DNA from: Paracoccus spongiarum
GTDB taxonomy: Bacteria; Pseudomonadota; Alphaproteobacteria; Rhodobacterales; Rhodobacteraceae
Length of the DNA: 64,000 nt
Assembly: GCF_030732095.1 (NCBI RefSeq)
Contig: NZ_JAVAMQ010000004.1
Location: forward strand, 124,001 to 188,000
Direction: 5' to 3'
Shown one piece after another: positions 26,309 to 36,008 of this stretch; position 1 is the first letter of the stretch; each line of letters starts with the position of its first letter. Position numbers and translations under genes: made by a program. Below the pieces are notes generated by a model. That model was not told where the DNA came from and made no database searches. It was given only the letters and a program-made list of their open reading frames with translations.

Positions 26309-27434
26309 ACCCCCCGGGCGCGGCCGGCCCCGCGCGTCGTGCGGACAGCCGGTGGCGCAGGAAGAACCGCACCATCTCGCGCGAGGCGTCGGGCCCGGCC
26401 GGATCGGTGAAGCGGCCCCGGGACGAGCCGCCCGACCACGCATGGCCGGATGCGGTCACGCTCCAATGCTCGACACAGGGGCGGCCCTTGCCGATCCGGT
26501 GGACGGTCTTCACATAGGCCCGGCCCTGCGCCACCTGGCCGGCCGTCTCGGTGCGGCGCAGCGCGGCATAGGGCTCGACCGCGCGGATGGCGATCAGCCG
26601 ACCGTTGCGCGGATGCACGACGCGGTCGGCGCTGCCATGGAAGGCGATGGTGGGCACCGCGGTGCTGCGTCGCTGCCCCGGATTGCCGCGCTGCATGGCG
26701 ATCACCGCCGAGGCATTGTCGCGCGCCGCCCCGACCGGCAGGCCGGAATGCGCCCCGACCGCCGCGAAGAGGTCGGGATGGGTCTCGGCAAGGACCAGCG
26801 CGGCCGAGGCGCCCGCCGACAGTCCGGCGACATAGACGCGGGCCGGGTCGGCATGGTGGCGCGACAGAACATGCCGGGTCAGCGCGGCCAGCAGCGCCGG
26901 CTCGCCCGCCTCGCGGCCCTGATCGGCGGGGCGGAACCAGTTCCAGCAGCGGCCCGGATGCGCCTCGCGCGGCTGCTGCGGATAGACCACCAGCAGGCCG
27001 CGTTCCTCGGCGATGGCATTCATGCCGGTGCCGCGCGCGAAATCGTCGGGCGTCTGGCCGCAGCCATGCAGCATCACCAGCACGGGCAGCGGAGTCACCG
27101 ACGCCGCGGCACAGCCGGGGATAAAGACTTTGTAGCGCCGCTCGCCATGCTCGCAGCGGAACACCGCCGACCGGAAGGATGACCCCCGCATCGGCGCCGC
27201 ATCGGCGGCGCGCCTGAGGGGCTTGGACCCAGCGATCCTGGCCGCCGGCGTTGCCGCGGGTTTTCGCCGCGGCTTGGGCTTGGGTGGCGCCTTGCGCTTG
27301 GCCTGCGATACCAGCGCGGCGGCCGGAACCGCAAGACCCATCGCCGCGCCCAGCAGGCCCGCCATCGTGCCGGCGGCCCTGCCGCTGCCGCGACGCCGCT
27401 TGCGCAGGCGTCCTGAACTGAAGAAGCCGGCCAT
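26307..27434 (-). CDS. PHB depolymerase family alpha/beta-hydrolase (esterase)
   Basis: A 375-residue hydrolase of the LpqC/PHB-depolymerase family. The catalytic domain (from ~residue 85) has the oxyanion segment LVMLHGCGQTPDDFA, the nucleophile box GLSAGAS (S206), an aspartate region HGSADRVVHPRN, and the histidine in GHAWSGG. The first ~80 residues are unusual: a basic run (RLRKRRRGSGR), a hydrophobic segment (TMAGLLGAAMGLAVPAAAL) and a Lys/Pro/Arg-rich linker. That fits a signal or membrane anchor followed by a flexible tether. The natural substrate could be a polyester or an acylated sugar. The start at 27434 is the first good ATG after the promoter region. Confidence 0.78.
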   Translation of the reverse strand: MAGFFSSGRLRKRRRGSGRAAGTMAGLLGAAMGLAVPAAALVSQAKRKAPPKPKPRRKPAATPAARIAGSKPLRRAADAAPMRGSSFRSAVFRCEHGERRYKVFIPGCAAASVTPLPVLVMLHGCGQTPDDFARGTGMNAIAEERGLLVVYPQQPREAHPGRCWNWFRPADQGREAGEPALLAALTRHVLSRHHADPARVYVAGLSAGASAALVLAETHPDLFAAVGAHSGLPVGAARDNASAVIAMQRGNPGQRRSTAVPTIAFHGSADRVVHPRNGRLIAIRAVEPYAALRRTETAGQVAQGRAYVKTVHRIGKGRPCVEHWSVTASGHAWSGGSSRGRFTDPAGPDASREMVRFFLRHRLSARRAGPAAPGG

Positions 27435-27568
27435 CGAACCCCCGAGGCTGTGATGCGATGGGGGTGCCACGGACCGTCCCGCACGGCAATCGTCAAACGT
27501 GCCGCGCGCCCACACAAGCGCGTTCCCCTGCCTCGCAGGCGGGCAGCGGCGGCGTTGCGCAGAATATT

Positions 27569-27597
27569 GTTGCAATTGAAACGAAATTTGCTATCCA
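27569..27597 (+). promoter_or_regulatory. Promoter and operator of fahA
   Basis: GTTGCAATTGAAAC (27569-27582) is close to the hmgA-side palindrome GTTGCAAATGCAAC. It overlaps a possible -35 TTGCAA (27570-27575) with -10 TATCCA (27592-27597) 16 bases away. The shared motif suggests both genes answer to the MarR protein encoded between them. Confidence 0.5.
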
Positions 27598-27674
27598 GCC
27601 GGCGACCCCGGCGGGCTGGAGGACAGGGCACGTCCTGCCGGAGGGGGCGAGGCACCAGCAGACAGGGGGTGGGT

Positions 27675-28904
27675 ATGCCGAAGGATCAGACCGGATTGCG
27701 CAGCTGGCTCGCGGCCGCGAATGAGGAGGGCTGCGATTTCCCCATCCAGAACCTGCCCTATGGTGTGTTCTCGGTCGGTGACGCGGCGCCGACCTGCGGG
27801 GTGGCCATCGGCGACCGGATCGTCGATCTGGCTGCCTGCGAGGCGCGCGGCCTGCTGGAGGCCGACGGGACGTTCTCCGCGCCGCAGCTGAACGATTTCA
27901 TCGCGCTTGGCCGCCCCAGGTGGGAAGCAGTGCGGGCCCGCCTGACCGCCCTGCTGGCCGAGGACGGCGACCGCGACCTGCCCACCGTGGCCATGTCCGC
28001 GGCGCGGCTGCATTTGCCGATCCGGGTCAGCGAATTCACCGATTTCTACGCTTCGCGCAATCATGCCTTCAATGTCGGCGTGCTGTTCCGCGGCCCAGAG
28101 AACGCGCTGCCGCCGCAGTGGACGCACATGCCCATCGGCTATAACGGCCGGGCCTCGTCGGTGGTGGTGTCGGGGACGCCGATCCGCCGGCCGATGGGAC
28201 AGGTGCGTGGCGAGGCGGGGCCGGAATGGACCGCCTGCCGACGGCTTGATCTGGAACTGGAACTGGGCGCGATCGTCGGCGCCGACAGCGTCATGGGCCA
28301 GCGCATCGGCGTCGACGAGGCTGAGGGGATGATCTTCGGCTATGTCCTGCTGAACGACTGGTCGGCCCGCGACATCCAGGCGTGGGAATACCAGCCGCTG
28401 GGACCGTTCCAGTCGAAGGCGCTTGGCACCACCATCGGGCCTTGGATCGTCACGCAGGCCGCGCTGGAACCGTTCCGCTGCGCCGGTGCGCCGCGCGACA
28501 ACGAGATCCTGCCCTATCTGCGCGAGGAGCGCCCCGGCTTTTACGACCTGACGATCGGCTGGACGATGAACGGCCAGCAGATGTGCCGTACCAATTACAA
28601 CGTAATGTACTGGTCCAGCGCGCAGCAGATCGCGCATCACGGCGTCTCGGGCTGTCCGATGCGGGTGGGCGACCTGCTGGGATCGGGCACGATCTCGGGA
28701 CCCGCGCCCGACCAGACCGGCGCGCTGCTGGAAATGACCGAGGGCGGCAAGCGCCCGGTCATGGTCCATGGCGAACCGCGCAGCTTCATCGAGGATGGCG
28801 ACGAGATCGGGCTTTACGCCCATGCGCAGGGCCAGGGCTACCGCATCGGCTTCGGCCCCTGCACCGGGCGCATCCTGCCCGCGACCGACGACCGGCCGGC
28901 CTAG
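27675..28904 (+). CDS. fahA: Fumarylacetoacetase
   Basis: A 409-residue full-length fumarylacetoacetate hydrolase, last enzyme of tyrosine/homogentisate breakdown, giving fumarate and acetoacetate. It has the N-terminal SH3-like domain (LPYGVFSVGD) and then the catalytic motifs FYASRNHAFNVGVLFRGPEN, IGYNGRASSVVVSG, RRLDLELELGAIVG and NDWSARDIQAWEYQPLGPF. SKALGTTIGPWIV, which contacts metal and substrate, follows. The ATG at 27675 gives the family N-terminus; the long in-frame extension upstream crosses the promoter. The stop (TAG) shares the palindromic CTAG with the stop of the converging marR gene. Confidence 0.95.
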   Translation: MPKDQTGLRSWLAAANEEGCDFPIQNLPYGVFSVGDAAPTCGVAIGDRIVDLAACEARGLLEADGTFSAPQLNDFIALGRPRWEAVRARLTALLAEDGDRDLPTVAMSAARLHLPIRVSEFTDFYASRNHAFNVGVLFRGPENALPPQWTHMPIGYNGRASSVVVSGTPIRRPMGQVRGEAGPEWTACRRLDLELELGAIVGADSVMGQRIGVDEAEGMIFGYVLLNDWSARDIQAWEYQPLGPFQSKALGTTIGPWIVTQAALEPFRCAGAPRDNEILPYLREERPGFYDLTIGWTMNGQQMCRTNYNVMYWSSAQQIAHHGVSGCPMRVGDLLGSGTISGPAPDQTGALLEMTEGGKRPVMVHGEPRSFIEDGDEIGLYAHAQGQGYRIGFGPCTGRILPATDDRPA

Positions 28905-29338
28905 TCCGGCCGCGCGCCCAGCCGGGCAAGGGCGCGATCCAGCGCCTCGGCATCCTCGCCCAGTTCGGCGACCAGCTCGGCCTGGAAGGCCTGTGCGCTG
29001 CGGCCCAGCCGCTGCATCAGCTCGCGGCCCTTGGCGGTCAGCTCCAGCGCGACCAGCCGCCGGTCCTGGTCATGGCCGGCCTTGCTGACCAGCCCGACCT
29101 GTTCCAGTCGCGTCGCCGCGCGGCTGACCATCGACTTGTCCAGATTCACGCGGGCATGGATGTCGCGGACGCTGACCGAGCCGGAATGGTTCAGATGTGC
29201 CATCACCCGCCATTCGGGGATGCTGAGGCCCGCCTCGGCCGCATAGCGTTCGGCGAATCGGCGGCTGATGCGCGTGGCGGCGACGCTCAGCCGGTAGGGC
29301 AGGAACAGGTCAAGGCGGAACGGATCATGGGCGCTCAT
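28901..29338 (-). CDS. MarR-family regulator of the homogentisate genes (HmgR-like)
   Basis: A 145-residue winged-helix protein. HTH segment SVRDIHARVNLDKSMVSRAA, wing SKAGHDQDRRLVALELTAKG. It lies between fahA (converging, 4-base overlap) and hmgA (diverging). GTTGCA-type palindromes stand before both genes, so it is the probable repressor of homogentisate breakdown, relieved by homogentisate or a related acid. The ribosome site is weak. It is only distantly similar to the gentisate-locus MarR at 10.7 kb. Confidence 0.85.
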   Translation of the reverse strand: MSAHDPFRLDLFLPYRLSVAATRISRRFAERYAAEAGLSIPEWRVMAHLNHSGSVSVRDIHARVNLDKSMVSRAATRLEQVGLVSKAGHDQDRRLVALELTAKGRELMQRLGRSAQAFQAELVAELGEDAEALDRALARLGARPD

Positions 29339-29392
29339 GCGCCAAGATCAGCAGAAATTCCCCGCCGCGGCAATCGCGAAGGCCCGCGCCGC

Positions 29393-29422
29393 TTGACATC
29401 GTTGCAAATGCAACGTTATGGA
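29393..29422 (+). promoter_or_regulatory. hmgA promoter with operator in the spacer
   Basis: A consensus -35 TTGACA (29393-29398) and a -10-like TATGGA (29417-29422) are 18 bases apart. The spacer holds a perfect palindrome, CGTTGCA AA TGCAACG (29400-29415). Repressor bound there would block RNA polymerase directly. Confidence 0.7.
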
Positions 29423-29459
29423 GAGCCATCGACAACGAGGCGGCGACAGGAGGTTGGGG

Positions 29460-30821
29460 ATGACCACGCATGACCTGCCCGAGGGCATGATCCGCGCAGC
29501 GCGTGGCGACGGCGCGCATCCGGGCTACATGCCGGGCTTTGGCAACGACTTCGAGACCGAGGCCCTTCCCGATGCGCTGCCGCAGGGCCAGAACAGCCCG
29601 CAGAAGTGCAATTACGGCCTTTACGCCGAGCAACTGTCTGGCACCGCCTTCACCGCCCCGCGCGGCCAGAACGAGCGGACCTGGTGCTATCGCATCCGCC
29701 CCTCGGTCCATCATACCGGGCGGTTCAGCGCCATCGACATGCCGCACTGGAAATCGGCGCCGAACGTCCTGCCGCATGTGACCAGCCTCGGCCAGTACCG
29801 CTGGGACCCGATCCCGGTGCCCGACGAGCCGCTGACCTGGATCACCGGGATGCGCACCATCACCACCGCGGGCGACGTGAACATCCAGGTCGGCATGGCC
29901 AGCCATGTCTATCTGGTCACCCGCTCGATGCAGGACGAATATTTCTTCTCGGCCGACAGCGAATTGCTGGTGGTGCCGCAGGAGGGCCGGCTGCGCTTCT
30001 GCACCGAACTGGGCATCATCGACCTTGAGCCGAGGGAAATCGCGATCATCCCGCGCGGCATGGTCTACCGGGTCGAGGTTCTGGAAGGCCCCGCCCGCGG
30101 CTTCGTGTGCGAGAACTACGGCCAGAAGTTCGACCTGCCCGGCCGCGGCCCGATCGGCGCGAACTGCATGGCCAATCCGCGCGACTTCAAGTCGCCCGTG
30201 GCGGCCTTCGAGGATCGCGAGGTGCCAAGCCGCGTGGTCATCAAGTGGTGCGGCCAGTTCCACGAGACCCGCATCGGCCACAGCCCGCTGGATGTGGTGG
30301 CATGGCACGGCAATTATTGTGCATACAAATATGACCTGCGCACCTATTCCCCGGTCGGTGCGATCCTGTTCGATCATCCCGACCCCTCGATCTTCACGGT
30401 GCTGACCGCGCCCTCGGGGCAGGAAGGGACGGCGAACATCGATTTCGTGCTGTTCCGCGAACGCTGGATGGTGGCCGAGCATTCCTTCCGCCCGCCCTGG
30501 TATCACAAGAACATCATGTCCGAACTGATGGGCAACATCTATGGCCAGTACGACGCCAAGCCGCAGGGCTTCGCGCCGGGCAGCATCAGCCTGCACAACT
30601 GCATGCTGCCGCACGGGCCCGACCGCGACGCCTTCGAGGGCGCCAGCAATGCCGCGCTGAAGCCCGAGAAGCTGGACAACACCATGTCCTTCATGTTCGA
30701 GACGCGGTTTCCCCAGCACCTCACCGAATACGCCGCGAAGGACGCCCCGATGCAGCAGGAATACATCGAGGTCTGGAACCGGCTCGAGAAGAAGTTCGAC
30801 GGCACGCCGGGCATCAAGTAA
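29460..30821 (+). CDS. hmgA: Homogentisate 1,2-dioxygenase
   Basis: A 453-residue Fe(II) ring-cleavage enzyme that opens homogentisate to maleylacetoacetate. Family marks include [15 protein letters not shown] and [18 protein letters not shown] at the N-terminus. The cupin region carries the Fe ligands in [20 protein letters not shown] and [14 protein letters not shown], and [14 protein letters not shown] is near the end. Length is typical. An AGGAGG site precedes the ATG at 29460. The maleylacetoacetate isomerase needed next is not encoded here; the GST-type isomerase at 7.6 kb could serve. Confidence 0.96.
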   Translation: MTTHDLPEGMIRAARGDGAHPGYMPGFGNDFETEALPDALPQGQNSPQKCNYGLYAEQLSGTAFTAPRGQNERTWCYRIRPSVHHTGRFSAIDMPHWKSAPNVLPHVTSLGQYRWDPIPVPDEPLTWITGMRTITTAGDVNIQVGMASHVYLVTRSMQDEYFFSADSELLVVPQEGRLRFCTELGIIDLEPREIAIIPRGMVYRVEVLEGPARGFVCENYGQKFDLPGRGPIGANCMANPRDFKSPVAAFEDREVPSRVVIKWCGQFHETRIGHSPLDVVAWHGNYCAYKYDLRTYSPVGAILFDHPDPSIFTVLTAPSGQEGTANIDFVLFRERWMVAEHSFRPPWYHKNIMSELMGNIYGQYDAKPQGFAPGSISLHNCMLPHGPDRDAFEGASNAALKPEKLDNTMSFMFETRFPQHLTEYAAKDAPMQQEYIEVWNRLEKKFDGTPGIK

Positions 30822-30975
30822 CGGTCAGGCGGGTGCAGCGGAAAGCCTCGTTTCCGCCGTGAAAACGCAGGCTCTTCAGGGCGATATGCCGCCGCATTGA
30901 CATCGATCGCCGCGCCCACCTACCCTCGCCCAGGCGTGGCGCGGGGGGCGGCGCGGGGATCGCGGGAGGAACGTG

Positions 30976-32685
30976 ATGGTCAGCCAGGGGCGTCCGATGT
31001 CGGCGGCCGGTCTTGCGACATTCGCATGGCAGGTCCCCGAGGATTTCAACCTCGGCATCGCCGTCTGCGACCATTGGGTGGCGCGCGATCCCGACCGGAT
31101 CGCGCTGATCGAGGTGGACGAGACCGGCGTGGCCGCCCATCACAGCTTTGCCGATCTGGGGCGGCTTGCGGCGCGGATCTCGCATGTGCTGGCGGCGCGG
31201 GGCATCGCCCTGCCGCGTCAGGGCGAGGTCGGCGACCGGGTCGGGGTGCTGCTGCCGCAATCGCTGGAAACCGCGGCCAGCCATGTCGCGGTGACCCGCA
31301 TGGGCGGCGTGTCCCTGCCGCTGTTCACGCTGTTCGGCCCCGAGGCGCTGTTGCACAGGCTGCGCGATTCCGGCGCGCGGGCGATCGTGACCGGCGCGGC
31401 AAGCCTGCCGCTGCTGGCCGGGATCCGGGCCGAACTGCCGGACCTGCGGCTGATCCTGTGCAAGAACCTTCCGGCAGAGGCCGTCGCCGGCTTCCCGGGC
31501 ATCGAGGTGCTGGATCTCGACCGCGCCTGCGCCGACCAGCCGGGCGGCTATCCGGCCGCGGCGACGCGTGCCGACGACCCGGCGATCCTGATCTACACCT
31601 CTGGCACGACCGGCAACCCCAAGGGCGCGCTGCACGCGCATCGCGTCCTCTTGGGCCATCTTCCCGGCGTCGAGGTCAGCCACAACCTGCTGCCGCAGCC
31701 CGGCGACCGGCTGTGGACGCCGGCGGACTGGGCCTGGATCGGCGGCCTTCTGGACGTGCTGCTGCCCGGCCTCTACCACGGCGTCGGCGTCGTCGCCTGC
31801 CGGTTTTCCAAGTTCACGGCCCGGGCGGCCCTTGACCTGATGCGCGATCATGCCATCCGCAACGCCTTCCTGCCGCCCACCGCGCTGAAGCTGATGCGGC
31901 TCGAGCCCGAGGCCGAGAGCTGGGGGCTGCGCCTGCGCTCGGTCGCCAGCGGCGGCGAGCCGCTGGGCGCCGAGTTGCTGGACTGGGGCCGGCGGGTATT
32001 CGGCACGACGATCAACGAATTCTACGGCCAGACCGAATGCAACATGACCGTTTCGGCCTGCAGCGCGCTGGAACAGCCGCGGCCCGGCGCGATGGGCCGC
32101 CCGGTGCCCGGCCACCAGGTCGCGATCATCGACCGCGACAGCGGTGCGCGGCTGCCCGACGACCACGAGGGCGAGATTGCCGTGCTGTCGCCGGACCCGG
32201 TGATGTTCCTGGGATACTGGAACAATCCCGACGCCACGCGGGCGAAATTCATTGACGGGCCCGAGGGACGCTGGCTGCTGACCGGCGATCGCGGGATGCG
32301 CCGCGCCGACGGCCGGCTGGTCTTCGTCGGGCGCGACGACGACGTGATCTCGTCGGCCGGCTATCGCATCGGTCCCGCCGAGATCGAGGACTGCCTGCTG
32401 CGCCATCCGGCGGTGCATCTGGCCGGAGTGGTCGGCCAGCCCGATCCGCTGCGCGGCCATGTCGTCGCGGCCTTCGTCACCCTGGCCGAGGGGCACAGCG
32501 CCAGCGACGATCTGGCGGCCGAGATCTCGGATCATGTCCGCCGCCACCTGGCCGCCTATGAATATCCCCGCGCCGTGCATTTCATCGAGGACATGCCGAT
32601 GACCACCACCGGCAAGATCATCCGCGCGGCGCTGCGCGACCGGGCGGCGGACATCGCGGCGCGGGCGCAGGAGGCGCCGAACTGA
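30976..32685 (+). CDS. AMP-forming acyl-CoA synthetase
   Basis: A 569-residue ANL-superfamily ligase activating a carboxylic acid to its CoA thioester. The phosphate loop is LIYTSGTTGNPKGALHAH. Later motifs are NEFYGQTECNM, LLTGDRGMRRADGRL, FVGRDDDVISSAGYRIGPAE, and the catalytic lysine in TTTGKIIRAALR. It resembles the acetyl-/medium-chain acyl-CoA synthetase branch. Position between hmgA and a TRAP importer suggests it activates either acetoacetate from homogentisate or the acid taken up by the TRAP system; the second is favoured by its spacing. The ATG at 30976 has GGGAGGA upstream. Confidence 0.85.
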   Translation: MVSQGRPMSAAGLATFAWQVPEDFNLGIAVCDHWVARDPDRIALIEVDETGVAAHHSFADLGRLAARISHVLAARGIALPRQGEVGDRVGVLLPQSLETAASHVAVTRMGGVSLPLFTLFGPEALLHRLRDSGARAIVTGAASLPLLAGIRAELPDLRLILCKNLPAEAVAGFPGIEVLDLDRACADQPGGYPAAATRADDPAILIYTSGTTGNPKGALHAHRVLLGHLPGVEVSHNLLPQPGDRLWTPADWAWIGGLLDVLLPGLYHGVGVVACRFSKFTARAALDLMRDHAIRNAFLPPTALKLMRLEPEAESWGLRLRSVASGGEPLGAELLDWGRRVFGTTINEFYGQTECNMTVSACSALEQPRPGAMGRPVPGHQVAIIDRDSGARLPDDHEGEIAVLSPDPVMFLGYWNNPDATRAKFIDGPEGRWLLTGDRGMRRADGRLVFVGRDDDVISSAGYRIGPAEIEDCLLRHPAVHLAGVVGQPDPLRGHVVAAFVTLAEGHSASDDLAAEISDHVRRHLAAYEYPRAVHFIEDMPMTTTGKIIRAALRDRAADIAARAQEAPN

Positions 32686-32865
32686 CGCTGCGGCAGGCGG
32701 GCAGGGAATGGCCCGGCGGCGCTGGCCTTTGCCGTCCAAGACTGGCTAAGGTGCCCGCGACGCGGGCTGAAAGCGTCACAACACGGGAACGACAGGGTGC
32801 CACGATGACCGGGTCATCGCGGCAAGAGCCATGCAGGGCCGCCTGTCTCGAGGAGGGTTCATAAC

Positions 32866-33387
32866 GTGCCGATCATTCGCGTGATCGACGGCATCAACGA
32901 GATCGTCGGCCGGATCGTGTCGATCGTGGCCATCGTGTTCGCCGCCATCATCATCTACGACGTCTTCATGCGCTATTTCCTTGGCGAGCCGACGCGCTGG
33001 GCCTTCGACGTCACCAAGCAGCTTTACGGCTTCTATTTCATCATGCTGGGCGGCTATGCGCTGCGCCACCAGTCGCATGTGCGGGTTGATCTGCTGACCG
33101 CGCGGATGGGCCGAGAGACGCGCCGCTGGGTCGAGGCGGCGGGCTACCTGATCTTCTTCTTTCCCTTCGCCTGGATCTTCGCGCGCCACAGCTGGAACTT
33201 CGCGATGACCTCGTGGAGCCAGGCCGAGGTGACCTATGGCGCGGTGCAGCTGCCGGTCTACCCGCTGAAGATGGCGATGTTCGCGGCCGCCGTGCTGCTG
33301 CTGATCCAGGGCGTCAGCGAATTCCTGAAGCTGCTGCTGAACAAGGCCGACCACCTCGAACCGATGGAGCCGCTTGATGTCCGGTGA
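32866..33387 (+). CDS. TRAP transporter small permease (DctQ-like)
   Basis: A 173-residue membrane protein with four hydrophobic segments (SIVAIVFAAIIIYDVFMRYF, YGFYFIMLGGYALRH, GYLIFFFPFAWIFARH, LKMAMFAAAVLLLIQ). It begins at a GTG with GAGGAGG upstream. The paired large permease gene overlaps its end by 11 bases. It belongs to the DctQ family of TRAP importers; the acid transported is not known. The 32686-32865 gap holds no gene and probably the promoter. Confidence 0.88.
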   Translation: MPIIRVIDGINEIVGRIVSIVAIVFAAIIIYDVFMRYFLGEPTRWAFDVTKQLYGFYFIMLGGYALRHQSHVRVDLLTARMGRETRRWVEAAGYLIFFFPFAWIFARHSWNFAMTSWSQAEVTYGAVQLPVYPLKMAMFAAAVLLLIQGVSEFLKLLLNKADHLEPMEPLDVR

Positions 33388-34702
33388 ATCGATCGCCCTG
33401 ATCATGTCGGGCCTGCTGCTGCTGGGCCTGTTCATGGGGCACCCGCTGGCCTTCGTGCTGGGCGGCACCGCCGTCCTGGGCGCGCTGATCGCCGGCAAGC
33501 CGATGGTGCTGGGCATCGTCATCAACCGCATCTTCGGCGACGTGCTGGACAATTATGTCCTGATCGCCATTCCGCTGTTCGTTCTGATGGCGCGGTTCCT
33601 GTCCGACAGCGGCGTGACCGACCGCATGTTCGAGGCGCTGCGCCACCTGATGGCGCGCGTGACCGGCGGCCTTGGCCTTGCGGTCGTGTTCATCTCGATC
33701 CTGCTGGCCGCGACGACCGGGATCATCGGCGCCTCGATCACCGTGATGGGCATGATGGCGCTGCGCCCGATGCTGCAATACGGCTATGACAAGAAGCTGG
33801 CGACCGGGCTGATCGCCTCGTCGGGCTGCCTCGGCATCCTGATCCCGCCCTCGATCATGCTCATCCTGATGGCGTCCTATGCGCCGGGCCTGTCGGTCGG
33901 GCAGTTGTTCGCGGGGGCGATGCTGCCCGGCCTGATCCTGGGCGTGATGTATGCGGTCTATGTGGCCGCCATCGCCTGGCTGAAGCCGGAATGGGCGCCG
34001 CCCGTCGCCGACGAGGAACAGATCAGCCGCGGCGCCATGTGGCGGATGCTGATCGTCGAGGCGGTGCCGCCGCTGGTGCTGATCCTCGGGATCCTCGGCT
34101 CGCTGCTGGCCGGCATCGCCACCGCGACCGAGGCCAGCGCCATCGGTGCCGCGCTGGCGCTGCTGATCGTGATCTCTCGCGGGCGGTTCGAATGGCAGAC
34201 CTTCTATTCGGCGCTGCTCGAGACCGGGCGGACCTCGGCGATGATCCTGTTCATCGTCGTCGGCGCGACGGCCTTTACCGGGGTGTTCAACATCACCGGC
34301 GGGCTGCGCGCCAGCCAGGACCTGATCCGCGGTCTGGCCGACGATCCCTACACGCTGGTGGCGGTGATGCTGCTGGTGGTGTTCATCCTGGGCATGTTCC
34401 TGGACTGGACCGGCATCGTGCTGCTGTCCTTCCCGATCTTCCTGCCGCTGGTGGGCGAGATGGGCATCAGCCCGCTGTGGTTCGTGATCCTGATGGCGGT
34501 GGTTCTGCAGACCAGCTTCCTCTCGCCGCCCTTCGGCTATGCGCTCTTCTACATGCGCGCCATCGCACCGCCCGATGTCTCGACCGGCGACATCATCAAG
34601 GGCGTGTTGCCCTTCATCGCGCTGATCCTGCTGATGTGCGCGCTGATCATCCTGTTTCCCGCGCTGGTGACCTGGCTTCCCACGACGCTTTATGGCGGCT
34701 GA
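33377..34702 (+). CDS. TRAP transporter large permease (DctM-like)
   Basis: A 441-residue inner-membrane protein with about twelve hydrophobic segments. Family marks are IPLFVLMARFLSDSGVTDRM, LAATTGIIGASITVMGMM, IASSGCLGILIPPSIMLI and GIATATEASAIGAALALL. It forms the ion-coupled channel of the TRAP system with the small permease encoded just before. In contrast to the DctM copy at 4.8-6.1 kb this one is intact. The ATG at 33377 overlaps the small-subunit gene. Confidence 0.92.
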   Translation: MSGESIALIMSGLLLLGLFMGHPLAFVLGGTAVLGALIAGKPMVLGIVINRIFGDVLDNYVLIAIPLFVLMARFLSDSGVTDRMFEALRHLMARVTGGLGLAVVFISILLAATTGIIGASITVMGMMALRPMLQYGYDKKLATGLIASSGCLGILIPPSIMLILMASYAPGLSVGQLFAGAMLPGLILGVMYAVYVAAIAWLKPEWAPPVADEEQISRGAMWRMLIVEAVPPLVLILGILGSLLAGIATATEASAIGAALALLIVISRGRFEWQTFYSALLETGRTSAMILFIVVGATAFTGVFNITGGLRASQDLIRGLADDPYTLVAVMLLVVFILGMFLDWTGIVLLSFPIFLPLVGEMGISPLWFVILMAVVLQTSFLSPPFGYALFYMRAIAPPDVSTGDIIKGVLPFIALILLMCALIILFPALVTWLPTTLYGG

Positions 34703-34740
34703 GCCCGCGCGATCCCGAATAACCACCAAGGAGGACCTTC

Positions 34741-35826
34741 ATGAAACATCTGCTGACCACCGCCGCTCTTGCGCTGGCCGCTGCCGCGCCCGCCATGGCC
34801 GAGACCTGGACGATGACCAGCACCTGGCCGTCCAGCCTCGAGCTGATCGAGATCGACAAGCACTGGGTCGAGCTGGCCAACAGCCTGGTCGACGACGACA
34901 AGCTGACCATCGAGTTCTACGAGGGCGGCAGCCTCGTCCCGGCGGGCGAGGTGTTCGGCGCCGTCGAATCGGGCACGATCCAGGCCGGCGCCGACTGGCC
35001 CGGCTACTGGGCCGGCCGCGACAGCGCGTTTTCGCCGCTGGCCACGACGGCCAGCCTGTTCAACGCCGTGGACTATGTGAACTGGATCCAGGAATGGGGC
35101 GGGGCCGATCTCTACAACGAGGTCTATGGCAAGTTCGGAATGGTCTACCTGCCTTATGGCGTGACCAACAACGAATCGGGCTTCCGCACCGTAAGCAAGG
35201 CGATCAAGACCGTCGACGACCTGAAGGGCCTGCGGCTGCGCCTGTCGGGGCTGGAACAGGGCAAGCTGCTGGAAAAGCTGGGCGGCAACCAGGTGAGCAT
35301 GGCCGGCGGCGAAATCTATCAGTCGCTGGAACGCGGCGTGATCGACGGGGCCGAGTTCTCGACCCCCAATGTGGACTTCTCGGGCGGCTTCCAGCAGGTG
35401 ACCAAATACTGGTCCACGCCGGGCTGGCACCAGTCGTCCTCCGTCTTCGGGGTGATGATCAACAAGGCCAGCTGGGACGCGCTGGACGACGAGACCCGCG
35501 AGCGGCTGGAGATCGCCGCCGACGCCACGATGCTGTGGTCGCTGGCCTTCACCGAGAAGCGCGCGACCGAAGCCTTCGCGCAGTTCACCGAGGCCGGGAC
35601 CGAGATCAACCGTCTCGACGACGCCGCGCTGGAGCAGATCCAGACCCTCGCCAACGAGACCATCCAGGAAGTCGCCTGCGAGAACCCGTTGTCGGCCAAG
35701 GTCTATGCCAGCCAGATCAGCTACCTTCAGGATTATGCGACCTGGCGCGACGCCTCGGCGCCGTTCAACCTGGGCCGCACGCCCAACGGGCCGGACCTCG
35801 CCGCGATCCAGGCCTGCGCCCAGTAG
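34741..35826 (+). CDS. TRAP transporter solute-binding protein (DctP, TakP-like)
   Basis: A 361-residue periplasmic protein with a 20-residue signal peptide ending APAMA. The features TWTMTSTWPSSLELIEI, LTIEFYEGGSLVPAGEVFGA, QAGADWPGYWAGRD and GAEFSTPNVDFSGGFQQVTK match the TakP/mannitol-chloroaromatic branch of DctP proteins, which bind 2-oxo acids or aromatic acids, often with a cation. AAGGAGG precedes the ATG. It ends the acid-uptake unit, and a rho-independent terminator follows by 25 bases. Confidence 0.9.
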   Translation: MKHLLTTAALALAAAAPAMAETWTMTSTWPSSLELIEIDKHWVELANSLVDDDKLTIEFYEGGSLVPAGEVFGAVESGTIQAGADWPGYWAGRDSAFSPLATTASLFNAVDYVNWIQEWGGADLYNEVYGKFGMVYLPYGVTNNESGFRTVSKAIKTVDDLKGLRLRLSGLEQGKLLEKLGGNQVSMAGGEIYQSLERGVIDGAEFSTPNVDFSGGFQQVTKYWSTPGWHQSSSVFGVMINKASWDALDDETRERLEIAADATMLWSLAFTEKRATEAFAQFTEAGTEINRLDDAALEQIQTLANETIQEVACENPLSAKVYASQISYLQDYATWRDASAPFNLGRTPNGPDLAAIQACAQ

Positions 35827-35850
35827 GGCCGCGCCGTCGCAGAACCCGAG

Positions 35851-35876
35851 GGGGCGCCGGTTGCGGCGCCCCTTTT
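35851..35876 (+). terminator. Rho-independent terminator
   Basis: GGGGCGCC (35851-35858) pairs with GGCGCCCC (35865-35872) around a 6-base loop, followed directly by TTTT. It ends the TRAP operon. Confidence 0.88.
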
Positions 35877-36008
35877 CCGTCGTGACCGCCGCGGGCGCGG
35901 CCTGTCCAGACGCGCGACGATCGGCCATGGTGCGCCGGCGGGTCAACGGTCGCGCTTGCCCTGCGCGGCCCGTCCCGCGCGCCCGTCCTGCCGGAAAGGA
36001 GCCCCCGG

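Noticed and set aside
32686-32865. Possible small gene before the second TRAP operon
   Set aside because: Short open frames exist but none has a ribosome site or a sensible composition; the stretch is better seen as a promoter region.
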